A DNA stretch of 64,000 bases from Gallionella sp. GTDB lineage: Bacteria; Pseudomonadota; Gammaproteobacteria; Burkholderiales; Gallionellaceae. Made by a program: the position numbers and the translations under genes. The stretch is from the NCBI GenBank assembly GCA_028714075.1, contig JAQTMZ010000007.1, positions 1 through 64,000 on the forward strand. The letters are read 5' to 3'. Shown here in pieces: positions 18,314 through 25,726 of the stretch (its first letter is position 1; every line of letters begins with the position of its first letter). The notes under the pieces are model-generated. The model saw nothing but the letters and a program-made list of their open reading frames with translations. It was not told the DNA's origin and did no database searches.

Positions 18314-18916
18314 ATGAATAAAGCGAATCAAAATGACTTGCAGCCCCAACCCGGCGACGTGCTGCTGATCGTCGATGTGCAGAACGACTTCTTGCCCGGC
18401 GGCAGCCTCGCGGTGCCGCGTGGCGACGAGGTGGTGCCGGTGTTGAACCGCTACCTGAATATCTTCGTTGCAAATAACCTGCCGGTGTATGCGACGCGCG
18501 ACTGGCATCCGGAGCGGCATTGCTCTTTCAAGGCGCAGGGCGGTCCGTGGCCGCCGCATTGCGTGCAGGGAACACGCGGCGCGGAATTCGCGGCGGCGCT
18601 GCAACTGCCGCCTTCTGCGGTGATCGTTTCCAAGGCGGCTACGGTGGAACAGGATGCCTATTCCGGCTTCCACGTTACCGACCTCGATGAGCGCCTGCGC
18701 GCGGCCAACATCCGCCGCCTGTTCATCGGCGGGCTTGCCACCGACTACTGTGTGCTCAGTACTGTGCGCGACGCGCTACGGCTCGGCTATCGGGTATTGC
18801 TGCTGGGCGATGCGATTCGCGCGGTGGACATCCAGCCGGGCGACGGGCTGCGCGCCGAACAGGAAATGCTCGGCCTCGGCGCGCAACGCATCACGGTAGA
18901 GGAAGTGGCCGCATGA
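18314..18916 (+). CDS. pncA: nicotinamidase
   Basis: A 200-residue isochorismatase-fold enzyme hydrolysing nicotinamide to nicotinate for NAD salvage. The catalytic triad is visible: Asp in LLIVDVQNDFLPGGSLAVP, Lys in VIVSKAA, Cys in GLATDYCVLSTVRDAL. The zinc-binding DWHPERHCSF is also present. The ATG at 18314 is chosen because TAAGG, overlapping the rtcB stop, is 8-9 bases upstream; a GTG at 18305 is also in frame. Its TGA overlaps the pncB start (ATGA), so both salvage enzymes are translated as a coupled pair. Confidence 0.95.
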   Translation: MNKANQNDLQPQPGDVLLIVDVQNDFLPGGSLAVPRGDEVVPVLNRYLNIFVANNLPVYATRDWHPERHCSFKAQGGPWPPHCVQGTRGAEFAAALQLPPSAVIVSKAATVEQDAYSGFHVTDLDERLRAANIRRLFIGGLATDYCVLSTVRDALRLGYRVLLLGDAIRAVDIQPGDGLRAEQEMLGLGAQRITVEEVAA

Positions 18917-20265
18917 TTCCGCCATTGAATCCCGCGAACAGTGCGCTGCTCACCGACCTCTACCAGCTCACCATGCTGCAGGGCTATTATGACTCTGGCA
19001 TGGAGGAGACTGCGGTGTTCGAGTTCTTCGTGCGCAAGCTGCGTCCGGGGCGCGGCTTCCTGATGGCGGCGGGGCTGGAACAGGCGCTGGAATTTCTCGA
19101 AGGCCTGCATTTTTCATCGGAAGAGCTGGCCTGGCTGGCGTCCACCGGGCGCTTCAACAACGGATTTCTGGCGCAACTCGAAACGCTGCGCTTCAGCGGC
19201 GAAGTGCATGCGATGCCGGAAGGCATGGTGTTCTTCCCGAACGAGCCGATCCTGCGCGTGACCGCTCCGATCGCACAGGCGCAACTGGTCGAGACGCGCC
19301 TGATCAACCTGCTGCATTTCCAGACGCTGATCGCCTCCAAGGCGGCGCGCATGAAACTGATGGCGCCGGACAAGTTGCTGGTGGATTTCGGGCTGCGCCG
19401 CGCGCACGGCGCGGAAGCCGGGCTGCTCGCGGCGCGCGCCAGCTACCTCGCCGGTTTTTCCGGCAGCGCGACGGTGCAGGCGGGCATGCAGTTCGGCATC
19501 CCGCTGTTCGGCACGATGGCGCATTCCTTCGTGCAGGCGCATGACGGCGAGACGCTCGCCTTCGAGCATTTCGCCCATGCCCAGCCGGACAACGTCGTGC
19601 TGCTGATCGACACCTACGACACCGAGGCGGCGGCGCAAAAGGTGGTGGCGCTCGCGCCGCAGCTTGCAAGTCAGGGCATCCGCATCAAGGGTGTGCGCAT
19701 CGATTCCGGCAACCTCGCCGAGCACGCGCGCCAGGTGCGGCAAATTCTGGATGCGGGCGGGCTGCGGCATGTCACGATATTCGCCAGCGGCGACCTCGAC
19801 GAATATGCGCTGCGCGACATGCTCGCGTCAGGCGCGCCGGTGGACGGCTTCGGCATCGGCACGCGCATGGATACGTCGAGCGACATGCCCTATCTCGACT
19901 GCGCGTACAAGCTCCAGGAATATGCCGGCAAGGCGCGCCGCAAGCGCTCCGAAGGCAAGCAGACCTGGCCGGGGCGCAAACAGGTGTACCGCAGCTACGG
20001 CGCAGATGGGCGCATGGCAGCGGATGTCGTGACCGTCGAAGGAGATGTGCAGCCGGGCGAACCGCTGCTGCGGCAAGTGATGCGCGCAGGAAAACGTATC
20101 GCTGCCGCGACGCTGGCGGGCAGCCGCATTCATGCGGAAACTAATCTGGCGCAACTGCCCGAACCATTGCGCCGCCTGCAAGAGCCGTGCGATTATCCGG
20201 TGCAGATCGCCGAGGCGCTGCGCAGACTCGCGCAGCAGGTTGACCGGGAATCATCCAACTTATAA
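18913..20265 (+). CDS. pncB: nicotinate phosphoribosyltransferase
   Basis: A 450-residue enzyme adding PRPP to nicotinate, the step after PncA. The N-terminal NSALLTDLYQLTMLQGYYDSG, FEFFVRKLRPGRGFLMAAG, the active-site DFGLRRAHGAEAGLLAARASYLAGF, and GVRIDSGNLAEHARQVRQILD with FGIGTRMDTSSD are all family hallmarks. It overlaps pncA by four bases. Co-direction with rtcB and archease is clear; a functional link between NAD salvage and RNA ligation is only a suggestion. Confidence 0.95.
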   Translation: MIPPLNPANSALLTDLYQLTMLQGYYDSGMEETAVFEFFVRKLRPGRGFLMAAGLEQALEFLEGLHFSSEELAWLASTGRFNNGFLAQLETLRFSGEVHAMPEGMVFFPNEPILRVTAPIAQAQLVETRLINLLHFQTLIASKAARMKLMAPDKLLVDFGLRRAHGAEAGLLAARASYLAGFSGSATVQAGMQFGIPLFGTMAHSFVQAHDGETLAFEHFAHAQPDNVVLLIDTYDTEAAAQKVVALAPQLASQGIRIKGVRIDSGNLAEHARQVRQILDAGGLRHVTIFASGDLDEYALRDMLASGAPVDGFGIGTRMDTSSDMPYLDCAYKLQEYAGKARRKRSEGKQTWPGRKQVYRSYGADGRMAADVVTVEGDVQPGEPLLRQVMRAGKRIAAATLAGSRIHAETNLAQLPEPLRRLQEPCDYPVQIAEALRRLAQQVDRESSNL

Positions 20266-20279
20266 CGGGAGAGCCAGTC

Positions 20280-20558
20280 ATGAATGAAAATTCTGCTACA
20301 CCAACAGACGGGCGCAGTATATGGATACGCGGATTGTTCATGCTGCTGATGGCCCTGATACTCCACGTGGCCGGCACGGTATTGTTTATCGTTACCGTCA
20401 TTCAGTTCGTGATAACGTTGCTGACCGATAAGCCCAATGCCAGACTGGTTTCATTGGGCCGCAGCATGGGGCGCTATTTGCAGCAAAGCGTTAATTTCTT
20501 GACCTTCGCCGCCGAAGAGATACCATTCCCTTTTAACGATTGGCCAGCGGGTGACTGA
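20280..20558 (+). CDS. small DUF4389-type membrane protein
   Basis: A 92-residue protein with one or two membrane helices (FMLLMALILHVAGTVLFIVTVIQFVITLL) followed by GRSMGRYLQQSVNFLTFAAEEIPFPF-W. That last pattern is typical of DUF4389 proteins. The ATG is preceded by GGGAGAG. It lies 14 bases after pncB and may be co-transcribed. Function unknown. Confidence 0.85.
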   Translation: MNENSATPTDGRSIWIRGLFMLLMALILHVAGTVLFIVTVIQFVITLLTDKPNARLVSLGRSMGRYLQQSVNFLTFAAEEIPFPFNDWPAGD

Positions 20559-20559
20559 C

Positions 20560-20698
20560 GGGGAGACTCTAAAATTTCAGAGCTCGCCCACATACAAGGC
20601 GCGGAAGTGGGGTAAGCAGGCAAGCCGCATAGCGGATGCTCGCAAAAAATTTAGCCGCGCCGCGGATGCCCGCAAATGTGAAATTTGAGAGGTTTCCC
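20560..20698. repeat. 139-bp dispersed repeat, family C copy 2
   Basis: Starts GGGGAGACTCTAAAATTTCAG and ends GTGAAATTTGAGAGGTTTCCC, giving inverted ends as in the copy at 15150-15287. It shares the AGCTCGCCCA and CAAGGCGCG blocks with that copy, but the centre differs. It ends 4 bases before the ald start codon. Confidence 0.85.
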
Positions 20699-20701
20699 GA
20701 A

Positions 20702-21817
20702 ATGAAAATAGGCATTCCAAAAGAAATCAAGACCAACGAAAACCGTATCGCGCTGGTACCGGCGGGGGCGGAGGCGCTGGTGGCGGCGGGGCACACGGTC
20801 ATCGTGGAAACGGGTGCGGGGCTGGGCAGCGGCTTCAGCGACGCGCAATACACTGCGGTGGGCGCGCAGATCGCGCAGGATGCCGCTGCGGTGTGGGCGG
20901 CGGCCGATATGATCGTCAAAGTGAAGGAGCCGATCGAGCCGGAATGGAAGCGCATCCGCCCCGGCCAGATTATTTTCACCTACTTCCACTTCGCCGCGAA
21001 CGAGCAGTTGACCCGCGCGCACATGGCATCCGGCGCGGTGTGCATCGCCTATGAAACGGTCGAGCTGGCGTCGCGCGAACTGCCGCTGCTGACGCCGATG
21101 TCGGAAGTGGCCGGGCGCATGGCGGTGCAGGAGGGCGCGAAATATCTGGAGAAACTCTACGGCGGGCGCGGCATCCTGCTCGGCGGCGTGCCCGGCGTGC
21201 CGCCCGCCAAGGTGGTGATCCTCGGCGGCGGCGTGGTCGGCGTGAATGCGGCGAAGATGGCCGCTGGGCTGGGCGCCAGCGTCACCCTGCTCGACGTGTC
21301 GCTGGAGAAGCTGCGCTATCTCAGCGATGTGATGCCCGCCAACGTGCAACTGATCTTTTCCGACCGGCACAACCTGCTCGAGCGCATCGCCTGTGCCGAT
21401 CTGGTCATCTGCGCGGTGCTGATCCACGGTGCGGTCGCGCCCAAACTGATCCGCCGCGAAGACCTCAAGACGATGCGCCAGGGCGCGGTGATCGTCGATG
21501 TGTCCATCGACCAGGGCGGCTGCGTCGAGACGATGCACCCGACCACGCATGAAAACCCGACCTTCATTGTCGACGGCATCATCCACTACGGCGTCGCCAA
21601 CATGCCCGGCGGCGTGCCGATCACCTCGACGCTGGCGCTGACCAACGCGACACTGCCCTATGTGCTGCAACTGGCGAACAAGGGCTACCGGCAGGCGCTC
21701 AAGGAATCCCAGGCGCTGCTCAACGGGCTCAACATCATCGGCGGAAAAGTGACGCACCGGAAAGTCGCCGAGGCATTCGGGCTGGAGTATCACCCTGCGG
21801 AATCTTTTATCGATTGA
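20702..21817 (+). CDS. ald: alanine dehydrogenase
   Basis: A 371-residue NAD-dependent enzyme interconverting alanine and pyruvate plus ammonia. [22 protein letters not shown] is the standard start. The active-site lysine is in MIVKVKEPI and the histidine in FTYFHFAAN. The Rossmann segment is [28 protein letters not shown], and the closing [20 protein letters not shown] is diagnostic. Length is normal. It sits directly downstream of a family C repeat, whose last bases must also hold the ribosome site (GAGAGG). Confidence 0.96.
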   Translation: MKIGIPKEIKTNENRIALVPAGAEALVAAGHTVIVETGAGLGSGFSDAQYTAVGAQIAQDAAAVWAAADMIVKVKEPIEPEWKRIRPGQIIFTYFHFAANEQLTRAHMASGAVCIAYETVELASRELPLLTPMSEVAGRMAVQEGAKYLEKLYGGRGILLGGVPGVPPAKVVILGGGVVGVNAAKMAAGLGASVTLLDVSLEKLRYLSDVMPANVQLIFSDRHNLLERIACADLVICAVLIHGAVAPKLIRREDLKTMRQGAVIVDVSIDQGGCVETMHPTTHENPTFIVDGIIHYGVANMPGGVPITSTLALTNATLPYVLQLANKGYRQALKESQALLNGLNIIGGKVTHRKVAEAFGLEYHPAESFID

Positions 21818-21862
21818 CCCGGGCTGCATAAATTGCATTCTGAAATTTAGGGATTTTTATAC

Positions 21863-23140
21863 GTGGATTTGCCATACCGGTTGGGTAAGTACGAGCTGGA
21901 CAAAAAGATCGGCATAGGCGCGACGGGTGAGGTATACCATGCGCTGGATACTTTTTCCGGTCGTGAAGTGGCGGTGAAGCTGCTCGACGAAGCGGTGCTG
22001 CGCGATCGCGAATTCAACGAAACGGCGCGCAAGCAATTTCTCCATGAGGCCGCGCTCGCCGGGCGGCTGGCGCATCCGCATGTGGTCTCGATCCTAGAAG
22101 CATCCGTAACGGAGAATTCCGGGTACATCGTGATGGAATACGTGCCGGGCGGCAGCCTGGTGCGGCATACCTACCACGACAACCTGCTGCCCGTCGTGGA
22201 CGTGCTCCAGATCATCTACAAGTGCTGCAGCGCGCTCGAATACGCATTCGGCCAGGGCATCGTCCACCGCGACATCAAGCCCGGCAACATCATGGTCGTG
22301 TCGGGCACCAACGTGAAAATCACCGACTTCGGCTCCTCGGTGTTTTACAAGGAACAGATCACGCAAGCGGTGACAGAGGGAACCCCTTCATACATGTCGC
22401 TGGAGCATATCAAGGGCGATTGCGTGAGCCATCTCAGCGACATGTACTCGCTCGGCATCGTCGCATACGAGCTGCTTACCGGAAGGCTGCCGTTCGAGGC
22501 CGACACTCTGGTCGAGCTGCTCTACAACATTTCCATCAAGACGGTCGAGCCGCCGAGCGTGCGCCGCAGCGGCATACCCCCCGAGCTGGACAAGATCATC
22601 CTCAGGATGATCGCCAGAGACCCGGATGACCGCTATCCCACCTGGACCGAGCTTAAAACCGAAATCGCCAAACTGGGCCGGCTCGGCATGTCCGAGCAGG
22701 ACATTTCCGACAGCGAGAAATTCGGCATACTGCGCAGCATGCACGGGCTGAACGAATTTCCCGATCCGGAAATATGGGAACTCGTCCAGGCCAGCCAATG
22801 GCGCAAACTGCCGGTGGGCGCCGTCGCGCTGCGCGAAGACGAACCGGGCCAGAGCATGTATATCCTCGCCTCCGGAACCATGCGCGTCACCAAGCAGGGG
22901 CGCCCGCTCAACACCATCAAGGACGGCGAATTCTTCGGCGAGATGGCCTACATTCTGCGCGGAAGCGGCCGCCAGGCCACGCTGGAAGCCATGTCGGACG
23001 CGACAGTAGCCGAGTTTGCGTTCGAGGCGCTGGAAAAGCTCAGCGCCGACTGCGAACTGCGCTTCGTGAAATCCCTGTTGCGCTCCATGACCAACCGGCT
23101 GATCGCCGCCGACCTCAGCATCGTGCGCATGTACGGGTAA
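21863..23140 (+). CDS. Ser/Thr protein kinase with C-terminal cyclic-nucleotide-binding-like domain
   Basis: A 425-residue soluble kinase starting at GTG (21863). The eukaryotic-type kinase domain spans about 8-265: GIGATGEVYHAL loop, Lys39 in VAVKL, HRDIKPGN with Asp137, DFG at 155-157, and an APE-like segment replaced by SYMSLEHIKG. Residues about 305-420 form a CRP/cNMP-binding fold, with the phosphate-binding cassette FFGEMAYILRGSGRQAT including its Arg and Ala. No transmembrane segment, so the kinase is probably gated by a small cytosolic ligand instead of a cell-wall signal. Substrate unknown; neighbours do not reveal it. Confidence 0.9.
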   Translation: MDLPYRLGKYELDKKIGIGATGEVYHALDTFSGREVAVKLLDEAVLRDREFNETARKQFLHEAALAGRLAHPHVVSILEASVTENSGYIVMEYVPGGSLVRHTYHDNLLPVVDVLQIIYKCCSALEYAFGQGIVHRDIKPGNIMVVSGTNVKITDFGSSVFYKEQITQAVTEGTPSYMSLEHIKGDCVSHLSDMYSLGIVAYELLTGRLPFEADTLVELLYNISIKTVEPPSVRRSGIPPELDKIILRMIARDPDDRYPTWTELKTEIAKLGRLGMSEQDISDSEKFGILRSMHGLNEFPDPEIWELVQASQWRKLPVGAVALREDEPGQSMYILASGTMRVTKQGRPLNTIKDGEFFGEMAYILRGSGRQATLEAMSDATVAEFAFEALEKLSADCELRFVKSLLRSMTNRLIAADLSIVRMYG

Positions 23141-23171
23141 AGGCCGCGCCAGCGCCGGATAGACGCGCGCC

Positions 23172-23855
23172 CTACCGTGACACCCGGCCCACCGGAATAA
23201 AATACAAAGGCAACTCGCTGTCCGGCAAATGCAGCAGGCGCGAAACCTCCGCATCGTTGAAAGCCCCCACCGGCGTCGCCCCCAGCCCCAATGCCGCCGC
23301 CTGCAACAGCATGTTCTGCGCGGCGTGACCGGCCTCCATATGCACATAGCGCTCGCCGCGCTTGCCGTAGCGCACCGTGGTGCGCTCGAACAGCGCCGCG
23401 ATCACCACCACCATCGCCGCCTGGCCGATCCACTTCTGGTCGACGGCGGCAGCGGCCAGCGGCACGCGCAAATCGCCCTCGGCCACCGCCTCCAGGCGGT
23501 GCTGGCGCGGAAGGTAGCGATACACCCCGGCGGCCACACCCGCGACATCGCCCGCCACCAGATAGATTTCCAGCGGATAAGTCGCGCCCGCAGAAGGCGC
23601 GGTGCGCCGCTCCGGCGCGGTGACGCCCTGCGCCGCCCACACCAGCCGCGAAATTTCGGCCAGCGTCAGCGCACCCGGCGTAAATTCGCGCGCCGAGCGG
23701 CGCTGCGTTAGCGCTTCTTCAAGGCTCAACATCCCCGTCGCGGGCGGCGCAGGCAGGTTCACCTCCCGCCGCGCTGCACCCGCACCACCACCCGCAGCTT
23801 CTGCCAAATTCGTCATAAGCACCGCCATTATCAGTAAAAGTATTTTTGCCATCAT
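23172..23855 (-). CDS. SagB/nitroreductase-family oxidoreductase with signal peptide
   Basis: A 227-residue protein. After a signal peptide (cleavage near residue 20, AEA) come the nitroreductase/SagB hallmarks: SLEEALTQRRSAREF, LTLAEISRLVWAAQGVT, the SAGATYPLEIYLVAG loop that binds FMN, and GHAAQNMLLQAAALGLGATPVGAFND. SagB-type enzymes use FMN to oxidise azolines or reduce small molecules. No YcaO, precursor peptide or other SagB partner is adjacent, so thiazole/oxazole biosynthesis is not supported. The exported form seen here is common in proteobacteria but of unknown function. Confidence 0.85.
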   Translation of the reverse strand: MMAKILLLIMAVLMTNLAEAAGGGAGAARREVNLPAPPATGMLSLEEALTQRRSAREFTPGALTLAEISRLVWAAQGVTAPERRTAPSAGATYPLEIYLVAGDVAGVAAGVYRYLPRQHRLEAVAEGDLRVPLAAAAVDQKWIGQAAMVVVIAALFERTTVRYGKRGERYVHMEAGHAAQNMLLQAAALGLGATPVGAFNDAEVSRLLHLPDSELPLYFIPVGRVSR

Positions 23856-23973
23856 ACGAAATCATCGCACAGATTCATGCGGCGCACGCAGGGCATATGC
23901 GAGGCCATCCATATGCCGAAATTCGTTAGCATCTGCAAAACTGCGCGACAAGCAGAGGGACATAGGGGTGGGC

Positions 23974-24090
23974 ATGGCCGGCAAAAACTTGATTGCATCC
24001 GTTGCGCAAATCGAATCAAGGATGTTTCTCATTCGCGGGCAGAAGGTCATGCTCAGCATCCACTTGGCTGAATTGTATGAAGTCGAGCCA
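23974..24090 (+). pseudogene. fragment of an ORF6N-domain protein
   Basis: Starting at the ATG at 23974 the frame reads AGKNLIASVAQIESRM, then FLIRGQKVMLSIHLAELYEVE. This matches the start of ORF6N domains (a phage/anti-repressor-type DNA-binding module) with its usual I-RGQKVML-LA-LY-VE pattern. Homology ends near 24090, where the sequence runs into the 3' end of the convergent TerB-like gene. About 38 codons survive, so it is a relic of a mobile or phage-derived gene. Confidence 0.6.
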
Positions 24091-24099
24091 CATCCGCCG

Positions 24100-24558
24100 T
24101 TATTTCAGCCCGGCAGGTTTGGCGCGCGTCTTGGCGGCAACGTAATCGCCGTGGGAGATGTGGAGCAGGTCGGCCATCCTGCGCATCAAATGGTTTTCAT
24201 GTGAGCTGATTTGGTTATCGGCATAGGCGACCTGCCACATGCATTCGATGATGCGAATTTTTTCCGTCAATTCCAGTTCGCGGTTGATGAGCGAGGTGAA
24301 CTGGTGAAGATCATTGGCGGATGTTGCCGCGCGGTGCCCCAGTTCGGACAGTTGCGCCACTTCCGCATCCGATAGCCGAAATCTTTCCTTGAGGATTTTG
24401 AGAATCGTGGCCTGTTCTTCGTCCGTGCTGTCGGCATCCGAGCGCATGACTTCGATCAGCAGCACGGCGGTTGCCAGTTGCAGGGTGTGTTCGGGGCGGT
24501 TTTCGACACTGGCGGGGGCAATGAGCGAAGATAGGAAGTCAGTCAGTTTGTTCAGCAT
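24100..24558 (-). CDS. TerB-like (tellurite-resistance TerB family) protein
   Basis: A 152-residue all-helical protein. LATAVLLIEVMRSDADSTDEEQATILKIL and MWQVAYADNQISSHENHLMRRMADLLHI are the two halves of the TerB/DjlA-type domain, with acidic metal-binding residues. No other ter genes are present, so a tellurite phenotype should not be assumed; the domain is common in stress or chaperone contexts. It seems to be a single gene, with its 3' end beside the ORF6N relic. Confidence 0.87.
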   Translation of the reverse strand: MLNKLTDFLSSLIAPASVENRPEHTLQLATAVLLIEVMRSDADSTDEEQATILKILKERFRLSDAEVAQLSELGHRAATSANDLHQFTSLINRELELTEKIRIIECMWQVAYADNQISSHENHLMRRMADLLHISHGDYVAAKTRAKPAGLK

Positions 24559-24623
24559 GGTTAATCGCTCTTTTCAGCAAGGTTTTTTGATAACAACGGC
24601 TGGGTTGGCAGCGGGGCTAAACG

Positions 24624-24830
24624 CTAATAATGCGGCGGCCTTTCGTGCGCGGGCATTCCCTCATTTCCCGCTTCGGCCTGCGCTTGGATCTGTCCTGCGA
24701 GCGATTTACAAATCGCTTCAAGCCGCTCCAGCTTTTGTTGCTGCTGATAGACCGTTTTGTTCAGTTCCTCGATCAGGTCTTCCTGGAAGGTGATTTTGGC
24801 TTCGATATTTACTAGACGTTCTTCAATCAT
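24624..24830 (-). CDS. slyX: SlyX family protein
   Basis: A 68-residue coiled-coil protein. The heptad-rich N-terminus RLVNIEAKITFQEDLIEELN followed by VYQQQQKLERLE and the C-terminal PPHY are the full SlyX pattern. Role unknown; named for proximity to slyD in E. coli, which is not here. Monocistronic in appearance. Confidence 0.9.
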   Translation of the reverse strand: MIEERLVNIEAKITFQEDLIEELNKTVYQQQQKLERLEAICKSLAGQIQAQAEAGNEGMPAHERPPHY

Positions 24831-24936
24831 GGGGGGGTTCCTGATAGTTCGGCGACTGGCCGGGGGATGGCGCTCATTTTATAACTATTGAGGTAAGCTT
24901 CGCATTTCCTGCTGCAATCGAACCGACAATAGTCAC

Positions 24937-25149
24937 ATGAAATCCGAACACCTTGAGCTGCTGGTTACCCGCGAGATGCCTTTCGGCAAATACAAAGGCC
25001 GCCTGATCGCCGACCTGCCCGGACAGTATCTCAACTGGTTCGCGCGCGAGGGCTTTCCGTCCGGCGAGATCGGCCAGTTGCTGGCGCTGATGCAGGAGCT
25101 GGATCACAACGGTCTGTCGTCGCTGCTCGATCCGCTGCGCAAGCGCTGA
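24937..25149 (+). CDS. DUF3820 family protein
   Basis: A 70-residue protein. MPFGKYKGRLIADLPGQYLNWF is the signature of DUF3820, a small family whose motif resembles that seen in some exonuclease-linked proteins. No assigned function. Divergent from slyX, convergent with the acidic small ORFs that follow. Confidence 0.88.
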   Translation: MKSEHLELLVTREMPFGKYKGRLIADLPGQYLNWFAREGFPSGEIGQLLALMQELDHNGLSSLLDPLRKR

Positions 25150-25194
25150 ACCATCGGCGATAAAGCATCATGGAAGCGGCAGATGGAACGGCGG

Positions 25195-25440
25195 CTACTC
25201 GTAGCGCAGGAATTCCTCCGCCAGCGCATCGGCGCCGAAGCGCATGATCAGTTCTTCGATTTCGGGCATCAGCAGGTCGGCTTCATCCTCTTCCAGGGTG
25301 CCGTCGCCGATCAGGCGGGCGGCGAGGCCGCTGGCCAGCGCTTCCCTGATTGTCGCGAGGGTGGGCGGATTTTCCCGGTTCTCGTCGTTCAGGACGGTCT
25401 CTATCGCCCGCGACAGCGGTTCGCTGGCAAAGACCGACAC
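25195..25440 (-). CDS. small acidic hypothetical protein, same frame as the upstream ORF
   Basis: 81 residues if started at the GTG at 25440, but the frame is open back to 25548 and could encode about 117 residues. The upstream limit is a single TAA at 25549-25551 which ends the next ORF in the same frame. The codon right after that TAA is ATC, in ATC-AGC-GAG-GAC; an ATG there would give the expected overlap-free start, so start loss is possible. VFASEPLSRAIETVL and PPTLATIREAL resemble SGLIEAIVNQL and PVTLATVRSFI of the upstream ORF, so the two are paralogous. The acidic tail contains DGTLEEDEADLLMPEIEELI. Unknown function. Confidence 0.55.
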   Translation of the reverse strand: MSVFASEPLSRAIETVLNDENRENPPTLATIREALASGLAARLIGDGTLEEDEADLLMPEIEELIMRFGADALAEEFLRYE

Positions 25441-25548
25441 GAAGTCGATTGCCGCCGCCGATTCGCCGAACCCCGCGATCAGCGCATCCAGTTCGTCGAC
25501 AAGCGATTCGTTTATGTCGAAGCGGTGCAGGTGTTCGTCCTCGCTGAT

Positions 25549-25695
25549 TTAGGCAGGCAGTTCATACTCGATGAATGAGCGCACTGTGGCAAGCGTCACC
25601 GGCTCGTCGGAATCCAGCTGGTTGACGATGGCTTCGATGAGGCCGGACAGTTCCGGGCTGGTGCGGCTGGCAATGTCAATCGGGTTGCGGATCAT
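25549..25695 (-). CDS. 48-residue hypothetical protein beside the ATP-grasp gene
   Basis: A short ORF with a strong AGGAG ribosome site 8 bases before its ATG at 25695. Translation begins MIRNPIDIASRTSPELSGLI and ends SFIEYELPA. It lies 31 bases downstream of the RimK-like ligase gene on the same strand, so it is probably co-transcribed. The central motif PVTLATVRSFI recurs in the next ORF. No known family recognised. It may be a small partner or substrate of the ligase, but this is inference. Confidence 0.6.
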   Translation of the reverse strand: MIRNPIDIASRTSPELSGLIEAIVNQLDSDEPVTLATVRSFIEYELPA

Positions 25696-25726
25696 GGTTT
25701 GTTCTCCTGTGGTTGTTGGATTGCAT

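Noticed and set aside
23172-23855. Thiazole/oxazole-modified peptide cluster around the SagB-like gene
   Set aside because: No YcaO cyclodehydratase, E1-like partner or precursor peptide is found nearby.
24100-24558. A tellurite resistance operon
   Set aside because: Only a TerB-like domain protein is present; no terC, terD, terZ or other ter genes adjoin it.
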